A DNA stretch of 64,000 bases from positions 3,033,001 to 3,097,000 of the forward strand of contig NZ_CP136920.1 in the NCBI RefSeq assembly GCF_033100135.1, in the 5' to 3' direction. Both the position numbers and the translations under genes were made by a program. Positions 11,401 through 22,200 of the stretch are shown in pieces. A model generated the notes under the pieces. It did not search any database. It was not told where the DNA came from and saw only the letters and a program-made list of their open reading frames with translations. Source of the DNA: Rubellicoccus peritrichatus (GTDB lineage: Bacteria; Verrucomicrobiota; Verrucomicrobiia; Opitutales; Cerasicoccaceae). Numbering within the stretch: position 1 is the stretch's first letter; each line of letters opens with the position of its first letter.

Positions 11401-13201
11401 GGGTGTTGGTGATGGTTTAATAAATTTAAATGAGCAAGCTGCTGGAACGCATCCGCGCGATTCGGATTCCGATGACGACACCTTGCCCGATGCCTGGGAG
11501 GTAACGCACTCCCTTGACCCACTTGATGATGGCTCAGGTAGTATTTCAAATGGTCCTGATGGCGACCCGGACTCGGACACTTTGCTCAATTCACGTGAGT
11601 ATGCACTTGGCACAAATCCACGCTCCAATGATACGGATGGTGATGGATTGCCGGACGAATGGGAAATCTTCTATCAACTAGACCCTCTTAGTATAACCGA
11701 TGACGACGGTGCGAATGGAAATCCTGATGGGGATATTTACCTCAATCTTCAGGAATACGAAAATGGAACCAATCCTGTTACTATTGTTGATAACGATGGT
11801 GATGGAATTGCGGACTGGTGGGAAACTTTCTATGGTGCAACGAATCCCACTAATGATCCTGACAACGATGGCCTTAACAATCTACAAGAATATCAGGAAC
11901 GGACTGATCCCAATAATGCTGATACCGATGATGATGGATTACCAGATGGCTGGGAGTTTATGTATGCACTCAGTCCTATTGATGATGGTAGCGTAGATGT
12001 TGATAATGGCGCGATTGGTGATCCAGATGAAGACGGTATGTCGAATAGCTTCGAGTATGCGAATGAGCTAGATCCACAAAGTGAGGACGGAGACAACGAT
12101 GGCCTTAAAGATATTTGGGAAATCACCTATTTTAAGGGAATTACACGCTACAGTACCTATGACGACCCGGATGGAGACACATTTAGAAATCTGCAGGAAT
12201 TTACATATGGCTCCAATCCGATAGATAGATTAAGCATACCACCAGAAGCTCCTGATGATAATTTAGATGGTGAGACCGATTCAAGTCAGTCTTCTCAACT
12301 CATTTCCCAACAATCCAGTAATCAATCTGGAGAGTTAGTTGCAGAAGAATCAGCTAGTGAGTTACTTGGCTTCGTTTTAGCTGATGTGTCAATGACTCAG
12401 CAAGTTAGCAACTCATCAACGGGTTTGGAGTCATTTGAAGAAGCGGCATTTACTCCAATCACTTACAGAACTGCGCATGATGCTGATACCGCATACAAGT
12501 ATTCGGCTTGGTTTGGCGGATACTTTGTCGATTATGCCGAGATTACTCAACTAAATGTAGCTAACCCATATCGATGGATTTTTCATGAGCACATGTTTCA
12601 ATGGCTTTGGGTCCAATCAGATTCTCCAAACAGTGTATGGATTTGGGACAATGAAATCGGTTGGATTTGGATGAGTGTCGAAGCTTATGATTTAAGGGAA
12701 GAATCACTCACTTGGATTTATCATAATGCCTCTAGGTTATGGTACTTCTTTTATGTAGATTTAACAGCACTAGAAGATAGAGATATCGATTCACCAGCTC
12801 CAGAGAGATGGTTTTTTAGATCTACGGATGCAAGGCCTCTTAGTGGTCGCCAGCTTTCAGTCCATTACAAGGATTCAGATAGGTTACCTGATTTTTGGGA
12901 AAATAATCATTTTAGTGAACTTGGTTTTGGTGAACTTGGATACCAGATTTTCGGTGATGATGATGATCCTGATTTTGATGGTCTTACTAATCTTGAAGAA
13001 TATAATCTGGACGGTAATCCACTCTCTCGAGATCCATATTATCCAGAATACGATAATGATTCGGATGACCTGATTGATGCTTGGGAGTTCGATTATACTG
13101 GTGGAAGCGTCACGGCTGATAAGACAGAACCTTTGATTATAAATTCTTTAGAACAACTAGAAGTAACTATTTCGAGTCCTAGTGAAGGGCAAACTTTTTA
13201 A
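5450..13201 (+). CDS. Giant secreted TSP3-repeat protein with four beta-helix modules
   Basis: The 2583-residue product starts with a clear signal peptide (hydrophobic core LLSGTFFVAAFLGFSG, then a likely cleavage after CLGQ). Nearly the whole chain alternates TSP3-like calcium-binding segments (DSDGDGMPDDWE, repeated dozens of times) with four copies of a 260-276-residue right-handed beta-helix module. Each module opens with IQTA-type sequence and closes at VDEF followed by D-D/M-DGLPD. After about residue 2260 comes a Ser/Gln-rich linker, then a tryptophan-rich domain (about 2345-2460) also found at the C-terminus of the gene at 23680. The chain ends at ISSPSEGQTF, which looks like the first strand of a bacterial Ig-like domain cut short. 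The beta-helix resembles polysaccharide-binding or lyase folds, but no catalytic motif was identified. A stalk or adhesin role is inferred from architecture and operon context. Confidence 0.85.
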   Translation: MKMTDQYFRGLLSGTFFVAAFLGFSGTCLGQLNNPPLNPPTDPAPDTGPVYEIVDSDGDGMPDDWEITHDMDPLDATGENGADYDRDSDNLSNLQEYNNTTDPNDADTDDDGLPDGWEVQYGLDPLDNGTTTQDNGAYGDPDVDGLTNITEYQTGTNPVLADTDVDGLPDGWEVLYELDPLDNGTTDVANGANGDPDSDFLDNLGEYQNDTSPIASDTDEDTMPDGWEVSNVTDPVNDDRFEDGDHDGIPNVFEYHHGTEADNADSIPVFSAVQSTAPYVYQVDETLVSETGYEKQTIQTALAAAQSWDIVYVKPGTYTGSVTIDATKQIVLQSTDGAYATVLQGDGTDSPVVSIQGGGFVTGFTIENGQVTGNGGGVYIASDSDISVIASSLIRDNIAEGIGAAIYVESGYPSLINLTIIDNIADGGGAALGVGNDVGYIKASNCIFWNEGSSSMFAGELRFLSIENSIIPSLLADEDESSDPEILSDDPLLAYGGRLTTGSVAVNAGSDELYSLYDLDNEKRDLVANAVDIGVDEFIDTDSDGLPDSWELENSLDHLDDGSTNVINGALGDPDSDGLSNLGEYVHGGDPRDPDTDDDGYQDGPEVFHTPSATDIRNPDTDGDLMWDGWEVTTTLDPLTDDALEDLDLDRYPNVFEYFHGTDANDFSSTPTYSASQTGDYNIYRIDSTLGSELDFEKKHIQTAINAATSHDIVYVLAGEYLEAIQLSSEKPLLLISQSGARQTVINAKDQELPVAAINSESVIDGFTLTGARIAGSGAGISINVSDDESPRILGSVITANIAGNSGGGIQVSSGDPIFTSVTIYDNYSVNDGSALSLGAGATASFYSSILWNDTGVAEIGGEADAVFIKESIIRNDYGSAVLEDASSVDPALGFAGHLISLSSALDFVASPAVPVRYSRFDTDGEWRDASMDAVDAGADEFVDADADGLPDWIESLGISDGSLDFDSDTLTNLAEYESKSSPLLADTDGDGSTDDAEISQGTELLIVDTDGDLMPDGWEVSYSLDPLNATDGFQDADYDQFPNVFEYYHGTDPTSDLSKPVYSASQSGPVYVYEVDVALVTEDDFRKKTIQAAIDVASAHSIILVSAGTYPEAIDLPANSPLLLLSADGAATTILDAQGLNKSVVTVNSESVLDGFTLTHGVTQESGGGLNVSVVQDSLPIILSGAATIRSANSKKPVFANLVIHNNRAGADGGGIAVLSGSPEIIHSTVYRNHVDLGIGAGLYHDTDAGTAHVERSILWNPASADEVGGFSENVSISTSVIRAATGNTVLTQVSHLDPKMALAGHLESTSPAINTDSSLHYTQVDSDGELRDTAVDMVDRGVDEFRDADMDGLPDWLETAGVTDPTSDDDSDTINNLDEYNAGTDPSLSDSDGDGLPDDWENTHSLDPLDSGIVFALNGPLGDPDSDGIGNLIEYTIGTLPRVADTDGDQLPDGWEYFNNLDPLDDGTTNVINGAAGDPDSDALANLGEYIHGGDPWDPDSDDDDYLDGAEVNHSPSSTDLLDADTDDDLMTDGWEVTSTLDPLTDDAYEDLDLDRYPNVFEFFHETDANDNQAVPTFSLTQTGSYHHYRVDEDLVTEGTYEKQLIQTAIGAAAAHDIIEVLAGEYTEALEIPADKPLLLLSQSGARQTIINAALLEKSVITMNSESVLDSFTIRGGRILGSGAGLFINSESNTSPRILGSVITGNFAGAIGGGVHVESGQPLFTNVTVYANYANEGGAAVSVSDTAGASFYTSILWNDAGVPETGGETLGIFIKESIVRDAIESAVLEDSNNIDNPELGYTQHLISTSIALDFISLPSTPVRFSLFDMDGELRDITTDAVDAGADEFIDTDGDGLPDWIETLGVQDTNSYYDSDTLTNLEEYEGGTSPFVEDTDGDMLWDGWEVANGLDPNDDGSIFAYHGAAGDPDADELTNLEEQTEGTKPLDADTDFDGLLDGWEVTYSLDPLDDQGDNGAVGDLEDGGVGDGLINLNEQAAGTHPRDSDSDDDTLPDAWEVTHSLDPLDDGSGSISNGPDGDPDSDTLLNSREYALGTNPRSNDTDGDGLPDEWEIFYQLDPLSITDDDGANGNPDGDIYLNLQEYENGTNPVTIVDNDGDGIADWWETFYGATNPTNDPDNDGLNNLQEYQERTDPNNADTDDDGLPDGWEFMYALSPIDDGSVDVDNGAIGDPDEDGMSNSFEYANELDPQSEDGDNDGLKDIWEITYFKGITRYSTYDDPDGDTFRNLQEFTYGSNPIDRLSIPPEAPDDNLDGETDSSQSSQLISQQSSNQSGELVAEESASELLGFVLADVSMTQQVSNSSTGLESFEEAAFTPITYRTAHDADTAYKYSAWFGGYFVDYAEITQLNVANPYRWIFHEHMFQWLWVQSDSPNSVWIWDNEIGWIWMSVEAYDLREESLTWIYHNASRLWYFFYVDLTALEDRDIDSPAPERWFFRSTDARPLSGRQLSVHYKDSDRLPDFWENNHFSELGFGELGYQIFGDDDDPDFDGLTNLEEYNLDGNPLSRDPYYPEYDNDSDDLIDAWEFDYTGGSVTADKTEPLIINSLEQLEVTISSPSEGQTF
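6284..7063 (+). repeat. Beta-helix module 1 inside giant protein
   Basis: First of four in-frame protein repeats. It runs from the YxYxVD motif, through KQTIQTALAAAQSWDIVYV and inter-strand G-rich turns, to VDEF. It is the most diverged copy, sharing the order of motifs (SxxF, GFTI, GGG, IxWN, DEF) but little long nucleotide identity with the others. Confidence 0.75.
7490..8275 (+). repeat. Beta-helix module 2 inside giant protein
   Basis: Second copy. It has KKHIQTAINAATSHDIVYV, a SGARQTVINA turn, GSGAGISIN, SSILWNDTG and ends at ADEF. It is closest to module 4, which shares the SQSGARQT and RILGSVIT strings, suggesting these two arose by the most recent duplication. Confidence 0.75.
8663..9490 (+). 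repeat. Beta-helix module 3 inside giant protein
   Basis: Third copy, the longest, with KKTIQAAIDVASAHSIILV, the NSESVLDGFTLTHG motif and an inserted segment of about 15 residues before KPVFANLVIHNN. It ends at VDEF before the next TSP3 segment. Confidence 0.7.
10211..10999 (+). repeat. Beta-helix module 4 inside giant protein
   Basis: Fourth copy, with KQLIQTAIGAAAAHDIIEV, SQSGARQTIINA, RILGSVITGN and TSILWNDAG. It ends at ADEF. The TSP3 segments preceding modules 2 and 4 also match (DPLTDDA-EDLDLDRYPNVFE), so the duplicated unit is larger than the beta-helix alone. Confidence 0.75.
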
Positions 13202-13223
13202 TGATTTTACGTTTGAGAGAAAA

Positions 13224-16200
13224 ATGAAATCAGACCATCCCATGTATCTTCGAATCAAAAAAATGCTAGTAAACGAGTACCAATTTTTACGTTTTTTTGT
13301 ACCCATATTCTCTATTATCGTAGCTGATCTAACGGCTGTCCCCGAAGACTTTGAAACACAAGTCGTGCCTGTTGGACAATTGAGTGGTGGAATAGCTCTG
13401 GATTCTGTAGAGGGAGGTGCATATGATATTTATTCCCACAGTACTCGCCATTATAATCGCTCAACAGGCACCTATCAGGCAACTCGTTATTATGATGATC
13501 CACCTGGTTATAATAATGTTCCCGCAGATGAACCAATATGGGTATTTGGGAGTAAATACGAATATCAGGATGATGCCCCGATAGGTGGAGAGCCTCTCTA
13601 CACGAATCAGTCCTATTCCGTAGTAGCACATATCGGAAGGCCTGTTCTGGAGAATGCTTTCAGAGTTGAAGTTTATGGTTTGGATGATAACAATGAATTT
13701 GTAAGAATACTTTACAGGGATATTACAGTTCCCACTCCTTGGACCGATGATGGAGATGCCTATGGTGCCATGATTGAGTCTGGAAGTGATTCAGTAACTG
13801 AGTATATACCCGGTATTGGTTTGGAGATAACAATCAAACCTGTTCCTGGGACTTACATGGGGGCACCGAGTTATGAAGCTTTTGTCATTACTTTTAGGGC
13901 CAGTCTTCCCGATTATTACTACAGTGTTCTTGGGAAAGGCTTAGCATTTGACGGTCAAAACCTTATTGAGATGGCAAAGCTGAGTTCAGGTGCGCATGCC
14001 TATGAGCGGTTATTTGACATGTCATTTGTCAACAAAGCTGACACATTTTCAAGCACACTTTTAAAGCCTGTATTTGATAGTGAGCCTATGCCGCCCATGT
14101 ATTTAGGGATGTCTCCAGATGAGATCATGAACCATCTTCCTGACTACACTTTTGACGGCACTTTTAATGTCGAAACTGCTAGTGGTCCAAAGCTGAATAG
14201 CCAAACCACCTTATTCAAGCAGCTGGATCACAGTCCGGAGCTAAGACGACATCCAATTCTTGATGACTTTGTTGATAGCTTAGGTAATGATCCGCTTACA
14301 TTAGCAAATTACGTTCAAAACGAAATTGAACTTATAGATGCCTTTTACCAAGTTAGTGAGAGTGGGGGGCAGGCTCGTTTAGGTCCAAGAGGTATTAGTC
14401 GATCAGCTTTGGCGGTTTTTCAAGAGGAGCAGGGTTCTCCGATCGAACAGTGTGCACTCCTGGTTTATCTTCTTCGCCAAGCAGGTGTCCCGGCATTCTA
14501 CATGAAGCCTCAAGCTAATCAATTGAAGCTGCTGTCCAGTCAGATTTCCGCCATGCTCGGCGTACAGATTCAGGAATATAATAATACCTCAAATAAATTA
14601 GTGGCAGTTAATTTCCCTTTTGTGGCAGCTTACATTGATGGGCAATATAAATATATATTTCCTTGGATTAAGGATACAGAGGTGATCGAGGGCTTTGATT
14701 TATACAGCTTGATGCCTGTCGAATGGAACAGTCCATATAAGTGGTTCCATGGCTATATTCATAATGATCCAGTTATAATGAGCCTGGATGAGAGAGACCA
14801 ACCTGATGTGCTCTGGCCCAAATTTATTGAGAAGCAGCTACAGACTTATTACCCATTCCTATCGCTTGATGATCTCGGCGTTCAGATAAAGAATCGCAAG
14901 CAATACTATCCAAGTTTCGACGATCTGCCAAGACCATATTCTGTCACAGGAAATCCGACGGCATTTGAGAGCTATGGCCTACCTGTATATCGTAACATTT
15001 TCAATAAAAAAAGGTTAGAAATCTATGTTGGTCATGACATTGATGGAGATGGTAATACACCCGATCTTCTTTTCGATTCCGGTGAGAATAATTGGCTGGA
15101 GTGTGATTTGCATAATCGCCGTTTTTTTATATATGCAGATAATATTCAGCGTGTTGGTGGCGGCTCTGATATTGAGTGGCTTCCTTGTTACGTTGTTCTT
15201 CAGCCCTACCGTCCGGCAGCGGCTGATGATCAGACAGATATCTCTATGGTCGATCCGTTTGCTTCTAATTCGGGTGTCGTCAATGGATTTAAAGAAGAAG
15301 TAAGGATCACAGTAGATGACCCCTCTAGCAATTTTGCATTTTTTAATTATGCGTACCTTCGTGAGTCTTATTTAATCAAGAGTGAAACTCCTGCTGGTGC
15401 TACAGGTCAAGGAAATGCTTGGCCTATCCTGAACAATCGTGAATCATATACGATGTATGTAGACTTTTTTACGGGCGACTCAGTTGCTTTTTGTTCCAAT
15501 ACGGGGCGAGTTACCGAACGAATGTTGGAGGTTCATGTTCAGGATATCTGGTCTAACCAACAGTCTGGTAATCGAGATAAAAAAATAGATCATGGAGCTT
15601 TCCTCTATTTGCAAGGGCAGTCCTACTGGTATCGCGTGGGACGTTTCGCAGAAACAGTGAATGATCTTCATAAAGTGCGGATGATGAGTTCGCTGTTTGG
15701 TCTGGCGGGAGTTATACTTGAAGCGAGTTCTTTCACAAATAGAATAGTTAGCTATGGTTATCCTGCTTTTGACGTAACAGACGCGGGCAATGCAAGTGTT
15801 CTGCTAAATCTAGGGTATGGTGAAATTCATCCGGATGAATTTTCTGATTTTTCTGAAATTACCAGCTTTCTAATTGCTACGTTAGGCTCAACTCTTGAGC
15901 ATGGTATCATCATGCAATTTTGGAATGGGCTCGAGGCAGCCTCTGCAATCAAGGTTTTGCAGAAGAGTAATCCTGTTCTTTTAACTCATGACAATTATAT
16001 AGATGAGGGGAATAAATTTTACAAAGATGGTGCTGAAGTATCCAGTGGCACCACTGGCTCACAATCTCTGAAAAGCATTTTTGGGGATTTTACATGGGAT
16101 GTCGACTTAGATTTAATTTTTAATACTAACAAAGATAGTGTATTTTCTTATGCATGGGCATCGCCTGGTGAGGTCTCAGTTGGAGATCGTCAATTTTACT

Positions 16201-19200
16201 CTCTTGTTGCGATAAATGAAGGAGTAGACCAGGAATGGGATATTATTGGGTCTGGTGGTCAGGTGCTGAATGGCGCTTTTGGCGTTGAAGAGCTAGGTGA
16301 TCCAATTGATTATGGTTTGGTATTAGAGATGGAGAATATTGGGCTGGAAAATTTGAATGCATATATTGCTATCCCCTACGACGATCTTCTTGACGTAACC
16401 GTCGATACTTATCCGCCAGATGCGGCACCTGATATTATCAATAATTTGAAATCTGATATTGAAAATTGGATTGATAAACAGCCTCAGGCTTCACTTGAGT
16501 TGGCAAAAGAGCAAGGTAAGGAATTTAGCCCTGGTGTGACAAGCGCAGGTAGTCAGATTTCGCTCAATGTGAACAATGGGCAGCTTATCGAACCCAATTT
16601 TTATGATGCACCCAATCAGAAATTAGGTGATCCAGTCGATATTACAACAGGTGCTTTGGTTATTGATGAAGTCGATGTTTCCTTACCAGGACCATTTCCA
16701 CTGGAACTAAGACGGAACTATAACAGCCAGGATGCTTCTTTTGGTTCTTTCGGCTGGGCTTGGAAAATTAGCTTTTTGCCTTATCTGGTATTCAATGATG
16801 CGAAAGACCGTATCCGAGCTGCAGAATTGGATGGCAGTGTTGTTGAGTACCGGCTGGTTGCAACTAACGGTCCAGGGTATTTGGAATTTTGGGTGCCTTT
16901 TGCCGAAGATAATCCAACCATGACTAATAACAATATGGACGGAATCGGGTCTCTGGCAAATCCCTTCAATAACATCATTCTGAAGAAACAATTCCAGGTT
17001 AATGGCACTCCTCGAGACTTTTATGAACTATTTGCTTCAGATGGTTCTGTTCGTCAATATATGGTACAATCTTTTCATCAGAATGGATATGATCGGACGC
17101 GCCCTTATCTGGTGAATTGGTGGGATAATCGCCAGAATAGGCTTGAGTTTCAATATGGTGATGATGATTCAAAATCAAGCTGGGGTCAGTTAACCAGAGT
17201 TGAAGGAAGCAGTGGCGTTTTCCTGAATTTTCGATACGATACTTACGGTCGAATTGTAGAAGCGGATACCAGTGACGGGCGCTGGTTTCGCTATGAATAT
17301 GATGAGCATAACACTCTACGCCGAGTGATTCGACCGGACAACAGTTCTATTAGATACGACTATCAGATTAAAAAAGCAAAAGTAGGGGATGTTGAGAAAG
17401 ATTATTCTACTTATGCCATAACCAGAATAGAGAGTCCGGATGGTCGCTTGCTGATCAACGAATATGATGCAAATCAGCGAGTAGTCAGGCAGAGTGCTAC
17501 GGTGGGCCAAGACTTGTTTCCTGTCCAGAATGCTAGTTATAAGTATACTGAAAGGACCATTGAAGGTAAAACATTTCAAGAAAACACGATAACTGATGTT
17601 TTTGGAAATAAGACTGTTTATGAGATTTTTGATGGTATGATTACTCGCATCAAGAATCCACTGAATCAGAATGAATACAGAAGTTATTTTATTAATACGA
17701 ATCAGTATTTTGACGCAAGAGATAAAGTCATCAAGAGTAATGGGGCTAATGGGTATCAGAGAAGTCTTCATTCTACCGAAGACAAACGAATTTTGCCAAA
17801 TTCAAATCCAAAGCGGGGTTTAAAAACATTCTATCAATATGATAACCGGGGTAATCTCATTTCGGTCGAGAGGGAAGGCCATTTTGCCGGGACGGAGAAA
17901 ACCGAATCTGTCGAGACGACTTACGAATATGATGCAAGAGACAGATTAATCAAAATTTCAGGTCCTCGAATACAAACAGATAGTGGAGCGTATCGTGATG
18001 TCACTGAATACATATATGACCTTTCAGACAAAACACGTGCCAAAGAATCAGAGTTTCCGAATATTTCCCGCACTCAAGATTCAAAAAATCACACTTTTTT
18101 GCCCAAATTGATAATCAAACGGAATGATAATCAATTGCTTTCTGGGACATTCATATCCTACCGGAACTTGACGAAGAAAGTTTCTGGTAAAACTTATTTT
18201 GCAAACGGTGTTCTTAACCAAGAGAGAGTTGCTTATAAAAGTTCAGACGAAGCCCTGACAACATATTCATATGATAACAACTTACCTTTAGGATTTCCCA
18301 ATAAAAGAACAAGCTACAGTGGTACATCTGATCCGAGTTATCCGAATATAGAAATCGAATTACTCCACAACCAACGAGGTGAGGTCGTCAAAGAAATAGC
18401 GCCTGATGGGACTGTGACTCGATACGACTATGATGTCATGAGTCGTCTTACTGCTACTCGTATTTTTGATGACAGTGATACCGGAGAGCCCATCTCATGG
18501 AATTTCACCTATTATAATGGTAATGGCGAACCAACTTGGAGTGATGGACCTGCCCATGGTCCCGAAGATTATGTTTTTCGTGATTATGATGGTGCCGGAA
18601 GAGTGATTGCAGAACTCGTTTGGCGTTCACAAGCCAATTCAGATGGTACTGGTGTTGAAGCAGTTCCAGATCAGGATTCTTTTCAAGGTCAAGCGATGAC
18701 CACTTACCAGTATGATGGGTTTGGAAATTTAACTTCGATGATTGATCCTAATGGCAATGTGACTGCATTTCTATACGACAAGTTGGGTCGTCCAACCAAT
18801 AAGAGAATTACCGATAATTCTGGGGAGTTACTTAATAATGAGTCTTACACCTATGAACCTGGTGGTAAGATTAAAACGATAACAAATGGTAAGGGTGGAG
18901 TGACTGATTTTAAGTATACCTCATACGGCGATGTCTACTATCGTAAAAACCCTGATGGAACGATTCATAAGTGGAGATATTATAAGGATGGTCGTCTAAA
19001 AGAAGAAATTCACGCTAACAATACAGTTACTGAATATGCATATGATGACAATAACTTCACTGTTAAGGCGTCTATAACTGGTACCGGTTATTCGCCAAGT
19101 CCGAACGAAAGCTACCCCACGGTTACAACAGTAACTGATCGTCGTGGCAATGTGGTTTCTAGCACTGACATGGATGGTTTCACTTTTACAACTGAGTATG

Positions 19201-22200
19201 ATGATATCAATCGGGTTAAAAGGACTGTTGGACCTGATCCTGTGACATCAAGCCAGCTCATTGATACATATAGTTATGATCCTGTGAATCGTAAAGTTAC
19301 GGTTAACAATCAGGCTAATGAGAAAATCATCAATGAGACAGATCGATTAGGGCGTCCATTCAGAACCTACATTCATAATGCGTCTGGTGAGATCGAGCGT
19401 TCAGGTACGGATTATTCTGACGATTTTCACAGTGCCACTTCATGGCGAGGTAATCCTAAAACAGTGAAAACCACAACCTGGTTTAATACTTTAGGTCAAC
19501 CTGTAATTGTTCGGCATGATGATGGGACATATACAATGGCGACGTATGATCGTAATGGAAATGTGGTTGAGTCACAGGATGAAATCGGTCAGATTAGCAC
19601 CTTCACTTATGATGGTTTAAATCGCATTAAGAGTAGCACGACACCTGATGGTGCCACGACATTTCTCGGATATGATTTAATTGGTAATCTGACGAGTCGT
19701 ATTATGCCAGGAGATCTCATATGGACGTCAGAGTATGATGTCGCTGGCCGCATGAAAAGCGAAGTACTTGGGCAAGGTGATCAAATTACGAGGAATTTTA
19801 GCTACTCTCATTATTCCGGGCAGGCTCAAGCCCCTGATGTATTTGAAAGAGCTCAACTTAAACTCATTAAAGATGAATCGCGAGGCATCAGCTACAAATA
19901 TCCTGAATACGATGGTTTTGGGCGTATTGTCGAAATGAACACGAGTGGTAGTGCCGCAGTCTATCATCTTAAGCACACATTTGAGTATGATTTGCGCGGT
20001 AATATCACTAAATTCGATCAGGATTATACGAACAGTTCTCTGGAAGATACCGAAATCATAAGGACTTACGATGATTATAGTCGGCTTGAGACTGAGCAAA
20101 TCAAGCGTGGAATTTCAATTCATACAGACCTTATGCAGTCTTGGGATAATGCTGGTCGCCGAGAAAAATTGCATTTGGCAACGACATCTGCAGGTACTCC
20201 TGAACTTGCATTTGATTATACGGCAGCTGGACGTGTTGATCTGATTACTAGCAGGGTTGGAGGTACTGCTAGGACATTCGATTATCAATACAACAATGCG
20301 GGCTTCCTGAATAAAAGAATAAATCTGTTTCGTGAGCGTGAAATCACGAATCGAGATGTTCGTGGTCGTCCACTTGCAGTTTCTACTAAAGTGACCGGTA
20401 CCAGCACGCCGTTTCTCGTGGAGAACAACATACTGTGGAGGAATGATTCGAAGTTGAATCAATATATGGTTTCACGTCAAGGAGCTCCAATTACTTCCAA
20501 TGAAAACAAGATCTTTCAATACAACAGTCGTGGGCAGTTAACACAGGAGAAACTCAAGCGCCCTGCCACAGTTACCGTGACGGCTGATTATGGCTATGAT
20601 GAGCAAAAACTCGGCGTGATGACTTCGATGAGCATTACCAATGCCATTAGTGGTAATATTGGATTTGAGAGTGGTTTTAGCGATTTCATGCGTTTGGGAA
20701 ATGTAAGACTCAATGGTCAGAAAATAGCCGTATCAGGGACGCTCACAAATGTAGGGGAAGCCTTGGAAGTGAGAACGCGCAAAGTGGGTAGTTCCTCCTG
20801 GCAAGATCTAGATCAGTGGGCTTGGACAGACAGCCAGAAGACGCAATGGGCGGGGGAATTCAACCCGGAAGAGGATGGAAACTATCAATTACAAGTGAGT
20901 GCTGTTCATGAAAGTAGCGTTTTTATTGGTGAAGATGGTAGGGAGCTTCATAGGGTTCAGAATCCCACATCCGAAACTGAAACGGTTTCCTTTAGTGTGA
21001 CTGAAAATGCCCTAGGGGAACCAGTTAATCTGATCTATGATGAGGCCGGGTTTATTACGTCAAAAACCTGGAGTGATGGCCAGACACAGACTTTCAAGTG
21101 GGATGCACTGGGGCGATTAATTGAGCTTAATCAAACCGGTACGGGTGCCTTTGCCTTCGATGCGGTCTACGATGGGGCAGGACGACGCCTGGCCTGTGAA
21201 TACACACCTTCCGGCGGCTCCACTGTGATGGAGGAATGTCTCTTCGACCCGATGGTAGAGTTTCTTGAGCTTGCGGTAAAGGTTCAGGTCACTACTGATA
21301 ATCAGGAGGAATGGGTATGGAAAATCCATGGTCCCGACATGGGGGCGGGTTACGGTTCACTCCAGGGCATTGGCGGGATTGAGGCTTTCATTGGGGAAAG
21401 CAGCGACAAAGCCCTCGGGGCAGTCACCGACTTCCTGGGTAATGTTGTAGCCACGATCAGTGAAAGCCCCAAATCCGTTTCCTGGTCTGACACTGTCATT
21501 AGTGCTTATGGCCCGTTACCGGGCAGCACCATGCATCATATTGATGGATCCTCCAGCACAGTTTATACACCCTCTGGGGAAACCACCACACCCGTACAGG
21601 CTTTGGCCGCCGCCACAACCTGGCGCAGCATGCGGATCGATCCGACGGTATACATCTGCATGGGCACGCGTTATTACGATCCGTTGGCCGGTCGCTTCAT
21701 GTCGCCAGACCCCCTCGGCCATGCCGCTTCCATGGATTTGTATTCTTACGCCAATGGCGATCCTATCAACTTCGTTGATCCAACGGGGAGGGCTCCGGGT
21801 AAAGCGCCAACGGATGGCGTAATTGGTTCAACATTCCAGAAGGCTGGAATTTACCTTTATATGACATATTCTATTATTGCTCAAGGGAATCCAGTAAGCC
21901 GACTCTATAAACGTTGGGATAATGGGCGTAAAGTTCGTGGGGAGCAAATTGGTCAAGCAATCTGGAATTTTAGTGATTACTACAGGGAAAATGCTTGGAG
22001 CAATTTTCAAGACAATGCTTCTACATTTTTCGGTGGTGAATGGGAGAGCTTTAAAGCTAATCCTTTTCTGTATGTTTCAGCAACTGCTGAGCCAAGGGGA
22101 GGGTGGGCTGGCCCTATAGTGCGTGCGTTGAGACCTCTACGTCTCACTGATGAATGGATATCATTTGGAGGCAGGTCAACGACTAGAACCGATAATATCT

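Noticed and set aside
5580..12250. Short regularly repeated DNA (gatgg, ccgga, gatccactgga) that could suggest a CRISPR or satellite
   Set aside because: Repeats are in-frame codons for TSP3 motifs inside one long gene, imperfect and without unique spacers of constant length.
21516..21822. Long open frames on both strands over the RHS core
   Set aside because: They come from the high GC content of this block; the YD/RHS frame is the only one with family motifs.
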